From Egerieimonas sp900552095 (GTDB lineage Bacteria; Bacillota; Clostridia; Lachnospirales; Lachnospiraceae), in the NCBI GenBank assembly GCA_902469965.1, contig CABREP010000051.1, positions 1-16,517 of the forward strand: a stretch of DNA of 16,517 nt, in the 5' to 3' direction. Of this stretch, positions 7,024 to 14,554 are shown piece by piece; the first letter of the stretch is position 1; each line of letters begins with the position of its first letter. The notes under the pieces are model-generated. The model did no database searches. It was not told the origin of the DNA and saw nothing but the letters and a program-made list of their open reading frames with translations. Both the position numbers and the translations under genes were made by a program.

Positions 7024-7487
7024 GCCTTCCCTCCTCCTTTCTTCCAGTCCAGAAAACTGCGGATTCCCCGCAGCTGCCCCTCATAACCGGAACAGCGGCA
7101 GAGATTGCCTGCCAGATACTCCCGGATCTCATCATCCGACGGATCCGGATTCTCCCGAAAAAGTGCCAGCGCATTCATTACCATTCCCGGATTGCAGAAA
7201 CCACACTGCTCCGCCCCCTGATCTGCGATAAATCCCACAAACGGAGCCGCCTCTTCCTGGAGGCCTTCCAAGGTGTCCACCCTGCATCCGTCTGCCCGGG
7301 CAGCCAGGACAGAACAGGAAAGCACCGGTTTTCCGGAAAGAAATACAGTACACAGACCACAGCTGCTGGTCCCGCAGCCCTGCTTCACACTGAAACAGCC
7401 GTGAGCCCGCACAAAATCAAGCAGCGTCAGATCCTCCCGGATCTCCTCTTCTACTGTCTTTCCATTCAATATTACCCTGATTCTCAC
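7020..7487 (-). CDS. xdhC: 2Fe-2S subunit of xanthine dehydrogenase-family hydroxylase
   Basis: Electron-transfer subunit of 155 residues, carrying two 2Fe-2S clusters between the Mo and FAD subunits. The N-terminal plant-ferredoxin-like domain has C38, C43, C46 and C58 (GCGTSSCGLC...C); the C-terminal helical domain has C95-x2-C98 and C130-x-C132 (GNLCRCSGY). All eight ligands are present, so this subunit looks intact. The start is GTG 7487, overlapping the FAD-subunit stop as GTGA; GGTGAG lies a few bases upstream. A 12-residue longer reading from 7523 has no family support. Gene symbol follows Escherichia coli usage, where XdhC is the Fe-S subunit; Bacillus uses pucE. Confidence 0.93.
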   Translation of the reverse strand: MRIRVILNGKTVEEEIREDLTLLDFVRAHGCFSVKQGCGTSSCGLCTVFLSGKPVLSCSVLAARADGCRVDTLEGLQEEAAPFVGFIADQGAEQCGFCNPGMVMNALALFRENPDPSDDEIREYLAGNLCRCSGYEGQLRGIRSFLDWKKGGGKA

Positions 7488-8246
7488 AGTCTGCTCACCG
7501 CCCTTTCTGTCAGCACCCGGCACAAGTGCATGCGATATTCTTTTCCCGCCCGCATATTAGAACCGGTTACCACTTGTTCTGCCACCCGATCGGCAAACGC
7601 CTTCGCTGCCTGTTCCCGGTTCAGATCCTGCATCATCTCTTCTTCCTCTTCCACCAGCACAGCTGCTGCCGGACGGGCGCCGATGGCCGCCCGGTACCTT
7701 CCATCCAGGCAGGACGCCGCGCACGTAAGTACAGGGAAATCTGTTTTCGTATTTCTCTGGCTTATATAGCAGCAGGAGACCGGCTTTTTCTTCACGATCA
7801 GCCGCACCAGAATATCCCTGTCTTTTTTCCGGGCAAGGAATTCCTTCAGAGGCAGGATCCCGCCCCGATACAGCTCCACATACGTATCCAGCACCAGAAA
7901 CATAGTCAGCACATCGGAAAATACTTCCTCCCACGGTAGCCAGATTTCTGAACTGCACTCCCACAATATGGCGAAGGCTCTCCCGGAGTGCTCCTCCCGT
8001 GTAGCAGTCAAGCCCCCCGTGCAGTTCCAGCTGGCGGAGGGTGGTCATACAACCGATGGAAAATGCTTCCTCCGTCTCTTCAATCTGATCCAGCCCCAAG
8101 CCGGAAAGATCAATGGCTGTCTGCACCCGAAGATCACTCAGGCGCAGCCACAGCATTCCCCCGATCACCCGGTTTGACTTTTTCTGATTCAGTTCATACG
8201 CTTCTTCCAGGCTTTTTACTTTTACATAGTTTTTAATGGTCAGCAC
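7484..8246 (-). pseudogene. xdhB: FAD-binding subunit of xanthine dehydrogenase-family hydroxylase, frameshifted
   Basis: Would pass electrons from the Fe-S clusters through FAD to NAD+ or another acceptor. Residues 1-110, from GTG 8246 (AGGAGGGG upstream at 8256-8263), match the family: first FAD loop region RVIGGMLWLRL, the TTLRQLE segment and FRNLATVGGSIF. Then the frame breaks at about 7916-7919. The family resumes in the -1 frame as SDVLTMFLVLDTYVELYRGG and runs to a stop at 7484-7486, including the C-terminal CO-dehydrogenase flavoprotein domain (CYISQRNTKTDFPVLTCAAS, then YRAAIGARPAAAVLVEE). The roughly five residues normally found between TVGGSIF and SDV, part of the second FAD-contact loop, are missing. 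That suggests a deletion of 3n+2 nt (17 nt would fit). The total span, 763 nt, is not divisible by three. No full-length product is expected. Confidence 0.85.
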
Positions 8247-8261
8247 CTTTTCTCTCCCCTC

Positions 8262-9665
8262 CTACGATTCTGCCTTCTTCTCTTTCGGCAGCAGGATATT
8301 CAGCACAATAGCCATAAAGGCAGCCGGAACAATGCCGGATCCTCCAAAGATCAGCTGGACAGCCTCGGGAAGTTTGGAAAGGATTCCCGCAGAAGCTCCG
8401 ATTCCATACCCCAGCCCCAGTGCCACGGAAACAATGGTGATATTTCTTCCGGTCAGGGGCTCTTTTGTGATCAGCTGGATTCCGCTTACCACGATGGAAG
8501 AGAACATCATAACTGCAGCTCCTCCCAGAACACTCTGGGGCATAATGGAAATGATCGCCGCCAGCTTGGGGAACAGACCGCAGAGAACCAGGAAAACAGC
8601 TCCCGTTGACAGTGCAAAACGATTTACTACTTTTGTCATGGTCACCAGGCCCACATTCTGGCTGAAAGAAGTGTTGGGCAGTACGCCAAAAACTGCCGCC
8701 AGACTGGAACCCAGGCCGTCACAGATCACACCGCCGGAGAGCTCTTTATCGGTAGCTTCCCGATCCATACCGCCCTCCATCACGCCGGAAATATCTCCCA
8801 CGGTCTCTACCGCAGTTACAATAAACATAATCATCACCGGAAGAATCGCTCTCCAGTCAAACACCAGCTTCACCGGCATCAGCTGAGGAACTGCAAACCA
8901 GCTTGCCTCTCTTACCTTATCCCAGTTCAGCACCCAGGCCTTGGTATATTCCATTCCTTCTGCGTCCACACCGGTGGTAGGCAGGAAAATCCCCATCAGG
9001 GCAGCCACAAGATATCCCACAACAATTCCGATCAGAATAGAAGACACGCTGGTCATCCCTGTCGTTCCATGCTTCAGTACAATGATCACGACCATAACGA
9101 TCAGTCCCAGGAGCAGGTTCTCCACAGATCCAAAATCCTTTGCCTTATCTCCCCCTCCGAAAGAATTGACTCCCACCGCAATCAGCGATAAACCGATGGA
9201 GAGAACCACCGTTCCAGTCACCACAGCCGGGAAGAATCTTCTCAGAGGTTTTAAGCAAAATCCCAGGACACCCTCAAAAATGCCGCCGATGATCGACGCA
9301 CACATGATCGCCCCATATGCCATAATGCCGCCGCCCAGAGAAGCTGCCACGCTGTTGAACACACCGATAAATCCGGAACTGGTTCCCATGATGATCGGCA
9401 CCTTTCCGCCTACCGGCCCGATAGCAAAAAGCTGGATCAGCGTCACAATACCTGCGATCAGCATAGCATTCTGCAGAAGCACCACCTGCAGATCTGCAAA
9501 TTCTGTACCGCTTCCCATACCACAGGCTCCCGTAATGACCAGAATGGGCGTAAGATTTCCCACAAACATGGCCAGCACATGCTGCAGTCCCAGCGGAATT
9601 GCTTTTTTCAGCGGAAGTTTTCCATAAAACTCATACTCCGCTCCTGTTGTCTTTTGTTTTTCCAT
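8262..9665 (-). CDS. NCS2 family nucleobase:cation symporter (xanthine/urate permease type)
   Basis: Inner-membrane purine transporter of 467 residues with about 12-14 hydrophobic segments. The opening KAIPLGLQHVLAMFVGNLTP (21-40) is the standard NCS2 first helix, and FSQNVGLVTMTKVVNRFALS in the second half is the family signature. The xanthine/urate branch (PbuX, PucJK, UacT) is likely because the next genes encode a xanthine-dehydrogenase-type enzyme, but substrate cannot be read with confidence. The ATG at 9665 has AAGGAG 6-7 nt upstream; a longer reading from 9722 adds a non-family segment overlapping a stem-loop, so it was not used. The stop (8262-8264) overlaps the ribosome binding site of the FAD-subunit gene, showing one operon. 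Confidence 0.92.
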   Translation of the reverse strand: MEKQKTTGAEYEFYGKLPLKKAIPLGLQHVLAMFVGNLTPILVITGACGMGSGTEFADLQVVLLQNAMLIAGIVTLIQLFAIGPVGGKVPIIMGTSSGFIGVFNSVAASLGGGIMAYGAIMCASIIGGIFEGVLGFCLKPLRRFFPAVVTGTVVLSIGLSLIAVGVNSFGGGDKAKDFGSVENLLLGLIVMVVIIVLKHGTTGMTSVSSILIGIVVGYLVAALMGIFLPTTGVDAEGMEYTKAWVLNWDKVREASWFAVPQLMPVKLVFDWRAILPVMIMFIVTAVETVGDISGVMEGGMDREATDKELSGGVICDGLGSSLAAVFGVLPNTSFSQNVGLVTMTKVVNRFALSTGAVFLVLCGLFPKLAAIISIMPQSVLGGAAVMMFSSIVVSGIQLITKEPLTGRNITIVSVALGLGYGIGASAGILSKLPEAVQLIFGGSGIVPAAFMAIVLNILLPKEKKAES

Positions 9666-9693
9666 CACTTTCTCCTTTTCCCTCGCAGACTTT

Positions 9694-9755
9694 AAAAGGG
9701 CTGCCGCAAAAAACAGCCTCACATTCCGGTGTCCGTCCTTTTGCCACAGCCTTTT
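9694..9755 (-). other. Long imperfect stem-loop upstream of the NCS2 permease gene
   Basis: On the minus strand, AAAAGGCTGTGGCAAAA (9755-9739) can pair with TTTTGCGGCAGCCCTTTT (9711-9694). The stem has one bulged C, one G-G mismatch and one G-U pair, and the loop is 27 nt. It lies 28 nt after the LysA-like stop and 28 nt before the permease start. The 3' arm ends in CCCTTTTAAAG, so it could be a weak terminator for the upstream gene or a leader structure of the permease operon. I found no clear sigma-A promoter between 9666 and 9782 and no purine-riboswitch pattern. Confidence 0.5.
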
Positions 9756-9782
9756 CTTTCTGATTTTGATAAATGTCTGCTT

Positions 9783-11060
9783 TTATATTTCCTTAAACAG
9801 CTTCTCATAGACAGGGAAGCAGTCAAAGGTCGCAAAATAATCTCTCGGCGTCTCAGCCCGCCGGATCAGCTGATAACTTCCATCCTCTTTCAGCAGAACC
9901 TCCGCTGACTTCAGTTTTCCGTTATAGTTATATCCCATGGCAAATCCATGGGCTCCGGTATCATGGATCACCAGAAGATCCCCCCGGTCGATCTTCGGCA
10001 GCATGCGGTCCACCGCAAACTTGTCATTATTCTCACACAGAGATCCGGTCACATCATACCTGTGATCGCAGGGCTCATTCTCCTTTCCCATCACAGTAAT
10101 GTGATGGTAGGCACCGTACATGGCCGGGCGCATCAGGTTCACCGCGCAGGCATCACAGCCGATATATTCTTTATACGTATGTTTTTCATGTACCGCCTCT
10201 GTCACCAGGCAGCCGTAGGGTCCCATCATGAAACGGCCCAGCTCCGTATAGATCGCCACATCGCCCATTCCGGCAGGTACTAAAACTTCCTCATATACCT
10301 TCCGCACACCCTCGCCGATCACCCGGATATCATTGGGTTCCTGATCCGGACGATAGGGGATTCCGATCCCCCCGGACAGATTTACAAATGCCACATGAGC
10401 GCCGGTCTCCTTCTGCAGTTCCACTGCCAGCTCAAACAGCTGCTTTGCCAGAATCGGATAATACTCGTTTGTGACTGTATTGCTGGCCAGAAACGCGTGG
10501 AGGCCGAAATGTTTCGCACCCTTTTCTTTCAGTATCTTAAATGCCTGAAAAATCTGTTCTCTGGTCATGCCGTATTTGGCATCTCCCGGATTGTCCATAA
10601 TCCCATTGCTGATCGTAAACACACCGCCCGGATTAAACCGGCAGCTGATGGTCTCAGGGATCTCACCGATCGCCTTCTCCAGAAACTCAATATGAGTAAA
10701 ATCATCCAGATTGATAACCGCTCCCGCCCTGTGGGCATACTGAAATTCTTCCGCTGGCGTGGCATTGGAAGAAAACATGATCTGCTCTCCCCGGCAGTCC
10801 AGCGCCTGCGCCAGCATCAGCTCTGTCAGAGAGGAACAGTCACAGCCGCAGCCATACTCCTGAAGGATCTGAATCAGATAGGGATTGGGGCAGGCTTTTA
10901 CTGCAAAGTATTCCCGGAATCCGGGATTCCAGGCGAATGCCTCTTTTAAAGCCCTGGCATTCTCCCGGATTCCCCTCTCATCATAAAGATGAAAGGGGGT
11001 GGGGATCTCTTTTGTAATCTCCTTTAACTTCTCCAGAGTCACAAAGGGTTTCTTTTCCAT
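9783..11060 (-). CDS. Diaminopimelate decarboxylase-like PLP enzyme (divergent LysA)
   Basis: Fold-type III PLP decarboxylase of 425 residues, the usual LysA length. In LysA the reaction is meso-diaminopimelate to lysine. The PLP lysine is K55 (YFAVKACPNP). Further matches are CDCSSLTEL (73-81), NLSGGIGIPY (227-236), CDACAVNLMRPAMYGAYHHI (302-321), SLCENNDKFAVDRMLP (340-355, with C342 as the active-site cysteine from the facing subunit) and DTGAHGFAMGYNYNGKLKSAEVLL (367-390). Unusual features are GLHAFLASN (186-194), where the PLP-stacking His of HIGS is Phe190, and ELGRFM (273-278) instead of EPGR. The start ATG has GAGGAG 6 nt upstream and is 23 nt after pyk. LysA activity is likely but another carboxylated amino acid is possible. 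Confidence 0.85.
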   Translation of the reverse strand: MEKKPFVTLEKLKEITKEIPTPFHLYDERGIRENARALKEAFAWNPGFREYFAVKACPNPYLIQILQEYGCGCDCSSLTELMLAQALDCRGEQIMFSSNATPAEEFQYAHRAGAVINLDDFTHIEFLEKAIGEIPETISCRFNPGGVFTISNGIMDNPGDAKYGMTREQIFQAFKILKEKGAKHFGLHAFLASNTVTNEYYPILAKQLFELAVELQKETGAHVAFVNLSGGIGIPYRPDQEPNDIRVIGEGVRKVYEEVLVPAGMGDVAIYTELGRFMMGPYGCLVTEAVHEKHTYKEYIGCDACAVNLMRPAMYGAYHHITVMGKENEPCDHRYDVTGSLCENNDKFAVDRMLPKIDRGDLLVIHDTGAHGFAMGYNYNGKLKSAEVLLKEDGSYQLIRRAETPRDYFATFDCFPVYEKLFKEI

Positions 11061-11083
11061 AATCTTCTCCTCGTTTGTGTCTT

Positions 11084-12523
11084 CTATTTTGCCTCAATAA
11101 CATGCATCATATTGGTGACGGCTCCCTCTCCCGTCACCACATTGGTAGCCGGGTCTCCTGCAGTAAATACTACCAGATCCCCTTTCTTCACCAGTTTATC
11201 CCTCTTTGCCACATACATTGCATGGGAAATAATGTTTTCCGTAGAGTCCTCCTCATATCCCACCAGCGGAGTTACCCCCCAGTAAAGCTGCATCTTTCTC
11301 AGCGCCCAGTTGTTGGGAGATACCGCATAAATCGGCATTTTGGGACGGAAATTGGAGATCAGACGGGCCGTCTGTCCCGATACTGTGGGAGTAATAATGC
11401 AGGCCGCCTTGATATTGATCGCTGTCTCCACTGCCGCTTTTCCCACAGCACTGGCCACATTTGCATTTCCCACCAGAGAATTATATCCATCGATATATTC
11501 TTTATAGTCCAGATACGGCTCGGTGGACTCTGCGATCGACACCATCATCTGCAGCGCCTCCACCGGATACTTGCCCATAGCAGTCTCTCCGGAGAGCATG
11601 ATCGCATCCGTTCCGTCATAGATCGCATTTGCCACATCGGTTACCTCCGCCCGGGTAGGACGGGGATTGCGGATCATGGAATCCAGCATCTGAGTCGCCG
11701 TGATAACCGGTTTGTACTGGCTGTTGCACTTCTGGATGATTGTTTTCTGCACATGAGGCACTTCCTGCGGCGGGATCTCCACTCCCAGGTCTCCTCTGGC
11801 CACCATAACTCCGGCAGATTCCCGGATGATCTCATCAATGTTCTTCAGGCCTTCCGCATTTTCCACTTTGGCAATCACGCTGATCTTCTCTCCGCCGTTT
11901 GCCTTCAGAAGTTCCTTGATCTCGCGCACTGCTTCCCCGGTACGCACAAAAGAAGCTGCAATATAATCAATGCCCTGGCTGATTCCAAACAGAATATCTT
12001 CCTTGTCCTTCTCCGTGATCGCCGGCAGCTTCACATCCACATTGGGCACATTGATTCCTTTTTTCTGACCCAGCTCTCCGCCGTTTACTACACGGCAGAT
12101 GACATCTGTATCTGTTGTCTCCTGCACCTCAAGGGCGATCAGGCCGTCATCGATCAGGACAAAATTTCCCGGCTTTACGTCAGAAGAGAGTCTCTCATAT
12201 GTCTGACTGCAGATCTTATCATTTCCCACGATTTCCCGGCTGGTCAGCGTAAAGGTCTCTCCGGCCTGCAGGGTTACCTTTTCTCCGCCTTCCAGAAGGC
12301 CGGTGCGGATCTCCGGTCCCTTTGTATCAAGGAGGATCGCCACCGGACGCTTTAATTCCCTGCGGACTTCTTTTAACAGATCCATTCTGGCTTTCTGCTC
12401 CTCGTAATCACCGTGAGAAAAGTTAAACCGAGCAACGTCCATACCATTTTTCACCAGATCATACATGATCTGTCTGTTGTCCGTGTTTGGTCCCATGGTG
12501 CAGATAATTTTTGTTTTCTTCAT
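11084..12523 (-). CDS. pyk: Pyruvate kinase
   Basis: Glycolytic enzyme making ATP and pyruvate from phosphoenolpyruvate and ADP. All family motifs are present in 479 residues: ICTMGPNTDN (7-16), ARFNFSHGD (31-39, R32, N34, S36), LLDTKGPEIRTG (64-75), SVIAKVENAEGL (215-226, catalytic K219 and metal ligand E221), ARGDLGVEIPPQEVP (242-256), ATQMLDSMIRNPRPTRAEV (276-294) and IMLSGETAMGKYP (308-320). The length shows that it lacks the C-terminal PEP-utilising-domain extension found in Bacillus pyruvate kinase. ATG 12523 follows an AAAGGA about 10 nt upstream. It is 16 nt after the rhomboid-like gene, with no room for a promoter in the gap, so it is probably cotranscribed from 14435-14463 unless a promoter lies inside the upstream gene. 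Confidence 0.97.
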   Translation of the reverse strand: MKKTKIICTMGPNTDNRQIMYDLVKNGMDVARFNFSHGDYEEQKARMDLLKEVRRELKRPVAILLDTKGPEIRTGLLEGGEKVTLQAGETFTLTSREIVGNDKICSQTYERLSSDVKPGNFVLIDDGLIALEVQETTDTDVICRVVNGGELGQKKGINVPNVDVKLPAITEKDKEDILFGISQGIDYIAASFVRTGEAVREIKELLKANGGEKISVIAKVENAEGLKNIDEIIRESAGVMVARGDLGVEIPPQEVPHVQKTIIQKCNSQYKPVITATQMLDSMIRNPRPTRAEVTDVANAIYDGTDAIMLSGETAMGKYPVEALQMMVSIAESTEPYLDYKEYIDGYNSLVGNANVASAVGKAAVETAINIKAACIITPTVSGQTARLISNFRPKMPIYAVSPNNWALRKMQLYWGVTPLVGYEEDSTENIISHAMYVAKRDKLVKKGDLVVFTAGDPATNVVTGEGAVTNMMHVIEAK

Positions 12524-12539
12524 ACTTCGTAAATCCTTT

Positions 12540-13382
12540 CTATTTTACATGTTCATGAGTGAACAAATGATCCTGGCAATATTCATAATTCCCGCTGCAT
12601 TTGGAGCAGAAACGAAACTCCAGCGTGGGATCATCCAGCTCTGTGCGCCCGCAGACCGCACATTTGTGGCGTGCCTGCCCCGGCTTTGCCTGGCTTTCGT
12701 GAACTGCCCTGGCATAGGTCTTTCTCCTGTGAACTTCTTTTGGCCGGAACCGGTTCAGATCCCTGCTCATAAAGAAGAATACCAGCACGTTGGCAAGGGA
12801 ACAGAGGATCACTACCCGGGTCGCCCAGTTTCCCTGAACCAGATTGATCGCCAGATAAACCACATCCACCAGCGCCAGCCATTTCATCTTAAGCGGAATG
12901 ATAAAGTACAACAGTACCTGCATATCCGGATAAGTCAGGGCAAACCCCAGGAAGATGGACAGACTGATATAGTAGGTGGAAAATGTAAATCCTAATCCAC
13001 TGATTCCCATTCTAAGACCCGGTTCAACAAGGAACAGGATAAATGCCCCCACCACGGTCATAAACATACCAAAGAAAATGTATACATTATACAGGAAATC
13101 TCCCCAGGTACGCTCCAGCGTGGTTCCTATAGAATAGTAGAAAAACAGCATAATAATGGTAAAAATGTCCGGACTTCCCGGCGGCACCAGCACCCAAGTA
13201 AACAGACGCCAGATCTGAAATTCATGAACAATCAGATAAGGTTCCAAATTCAACCAGACTAACGCCTGCGGCGCCAGATAATACAGCAGGTAGCCGATCA
13301 CATAAGTGATAATGATATACTGCGTCAGATGGGCGATGGAATGTCTCCCGAACCTGCGCTGCATCTTGTTTAAAAAACTCAT
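12540..13382 (-). CDS. Rhomboid-fold membrane protein with C-terminal zinc ribbon, probably non-proteolytic
   Basis: Integral membrane protein of 280 residues. Hydrophobic segments lie at about 20-37, 68-87, 96-119, 129-149, 153-164, 168-183 and 187-206. EFQIWRLFTWVLVPP (54-68, the WR motif) followed by SIGTTLERTWGDFLYNVY (84-101, LE...G) is the rhomboid/derlin pattern. GISGLGF (126-132) resembles the catalytic GxSG, with S128, but no histidine occurs in the last helices, so the Ser-His dyad seems incomplete. The cytosolic tail has a ribbon with C241-x2-C244 and C259-x2-C262, plus C269, H272, H276 and H278. Start ATG has AAGGAG upstream. Role unknown; a scaffold, substrate-binding or quality-control function is only an inference. 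It sits between corA and pyk. Confidence 0.8.
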   Translation of the reverse strand: MSFLNKMQRRFGRHSIAHLTQYIIITYVIGYLLYYLAPQALVWLNLEPYLIVHEFQIWRLFTWVLVPPGSPDIFTIIMLFFYYSIGTTLERTWGDFLYNVYIFFGMFMTVVGAFILFLVEPGLRMGISGLGFTFSTYYISLSIFLGFALTYPDMQVLLYFIIPLKMKWLALVDVVYLAINLVQGNWATRVVILCSLANVLVFFFMSRDLNRFRPKEVHRRKTYARAVHESQAKPGQARHKCAVCGRTELDDPTLEFRFCSKCSGNYEYCQDHLFTHEHVK

Positions 13383-13430
13383 ACGCTCTCCTTTAGCTTA
13401 AACAGATCTCTCAATCCGGATCAGAACAGT

Positions 13431-14372
13431 TTAAAACAGATCCTTCTTCCTGAAGATCAGGGCCACAATGCCGGACAGAAGCAGGGAAAAACAGATTACA
13501 AAAAGGAATCCCCAGGGACTTCCAGAAAACGGCATCCCTCTGCTGTCCAGATTCATTCCGTAGGCGCTGAAGATCATCGTCGGAATAGACATTACTATGG
13601 TAACGGTAGCCAGAAACTTCATCACGATATTTAAGTTATTGGAAATAACCGACGCAAAAGCATCCATCGTTCCGCTTAAGATACCGCTGTAAATATTTGC
13701 CATCTCGATCGCCTGTTTATTCTCAATAATAACATCTTCCAGAAGTTCGGTATCCTCCGGATATTTTTTGATGCTGTCCACCTTTAAAAGTTTCTCCAGC
13801 ACCACTTCGTTGGATCGGAGGGATGTGGTGAAATATACAAGGGATTTTTCCAGCTCCAGAAGCTCGATCAGTTCCTGGTTCCTCTGGGATTTGTGCAGGT
13901 TTTTCTCCACCATCTCGCTCTTCTTATCAATCTGGCGCAGATAGTGCAGGAACATGGACGCATTCTTGTACAGAATCTGCAGAATAAAACGGGTTCTCTT
14001 ATAGGTAAAAAAGTTGCGTACCCGGCCGTCCATAAAAGCGCGGAGCACCGGCGTATCTTCCAGGCAGACGGTAAAAATCAGCTCCTCAGTCACAATAATG
14101 CCAAGGGGGATCGTACCATACCAGTCCTTGTCATTTCTCTCCTCAATGATGGGAATATCCACCAATACCAGTGTATAATTGTCTTCTACTTCGATACGGG
14201 AACGCTCTTCTTCATCCAGAGGCGCTCTCAAATGATCCACATCGATCTGAAATTCTTCCGCAATCTCGGAGATCTCCGTAGCTGTGGGATCCGTCAGAGC
14301 GATCCAGCTTCCTTCCTGGGCCTCGCTGATCTGATGCACATTGCCGTCGTTGGTCCGGAATATCCTTACCAT
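13431..14372 (-). CDS. corA: CorA family magnesium/divalent cation transporter
   Basis: Membrane channel for Mg2+ or a similar divalent ion, acting as a pentamer. The 313 residues follow the CorA plan: a soluble alpha/beta N-terminal domain (about 1-125), long helices (about 130-250) forming the funnel, TM1 at about 252-271 ending in the selectivity motif YGMN (271-274), a short acidic/loop region, then TM2 at about 287-307 and a basic tail (RKKDLF). ATG 14372 has an excellent AGGAGGTG 7 nt upstream and a consensus promoter at 14435-14463. It heads the run corA, rhomboid-like, pyk, lysA-like. Mg2+ is the usual substrate, though Co2+ and Ni2+ are carried by some members. Confidence 0.94.
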   Translation of the reverse strand: MVRIFRTNDGNVHQISEAQEGSWIALTDPTATEISEIAEEFQIDVDHLRAPLDEEERSRIEVEDNYTLVLVDIPIIEERNDKDWYGTIPLGIIVTEELIFTVCLEDTPVLRAFMDGRVRNFFTYKRTRFILQILYKNASMFLHYLRQIDKKSEMVEKNLHKSQRNQELIELLELEKSLVYFTTSLRSNEVVLEKLLKVDSIKKYPEDTELLEDVIIENKQAIEMANIYSGILSGTMDAFASVISNNLNIVMKFLATVTIVMSIPTMIFSAYGMNLDSRGMPFSGSPWGFLFVICFSLLLSGIVALIFRKKDLF

Positions 14373-14400
14373 CTTTTACACCTCCTGTTCGCTGATTTTT

Positions 14401-14421
14401 TGGGCAGTTCCGCCCATTTTT
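14401..14421. other. Small hairpin in the corA leader
   Basis: TGGGC (14401-14405) and GCCCA (14412-14416) form a 5-bp stem around AGTTCC. On the plus strand it is followed by TTTTT (14417-14421), resembling a weak terminator, but no plus-strand gene lies before it. On the minus strand it sits inside the roughly 55-nt corA leader, where it might affect translation or stop antisense reading. Confidence 0.4.
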
Positions 14422-14434
14422 GAAATTCTATACC

Positions 14435-14463
14435 ATTATAAAACCTGCCTGTCTGTTTGTCAA
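14435..14463 (-). promoter_or_regulatory. Perfect consensus promoter for corA and following genes
   Basis: On the minus strand TTGACA (14458-14463), exactly 17 nt, then TATAAT (14435-14440). This is a full match to the sigma-A consensus, with transcription starting near 14428. The -35 overlaps the palindrome GTTTG-T-CAAAC (14455-14465), a possible operator. Confidence 0.88.
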
Positions 14464-14478
14464 ACGGTTTACATATGC

Positions 14479-14507
14479 TTTACAAAGACCGGAGTTTTGA
14501 CTATAAT
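14479..14507 (+). promoter_or_regulatory. Promoter for aroC
   Basis: TTTACA (14479-14484), a 17-nt spacer and a perfect TATAAT (14502-14507) put the start near 14514, giving a 40-nt leader to aroC. It points away from the corA promoter; the two -35 boxes are 15 bp apart. Confidence 0.85.
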
Positions 14508-14554
14508 GATACCGTTAATACTGATTATTATTTACGATTTGTGAGGATGAAATT

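Noticed and set aside
7488..7523. Longer N-terminus for the 2Fe-2S subunit
   Set aside because: GTG 7487 overlaps the upstream stop as GTGA, like the other junctions in this operon, and gives the usual family N-terminus.
9666..9722. Longer N-terminus for the NCS2 permease
   Set aside because: The added residues do not match the family, part of the segment overlaps a stem-loop arm, and AAGGAG is well placed for ATG 9665.
9666..9782. Possible purine riboswitch before the permease
   Set aside because: The three-way junction with the conserved purine-aptamer loops could not be found; only a single long imperfect hairpin is present.
11075..12355. Long plus-strand reading frame of about 426 residues
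   Set aside because: It is antisense to pyruvate kinase, has Cys/His/Arg-rich composition typical of a shadow frame, and no recognisable domain.
14401..14421. Plus-strand terminator before aroC
   Set aside because: No plus-strand gene lies upstream and the stem is only 5 bp, so it is listed as a leader hairpin instead.
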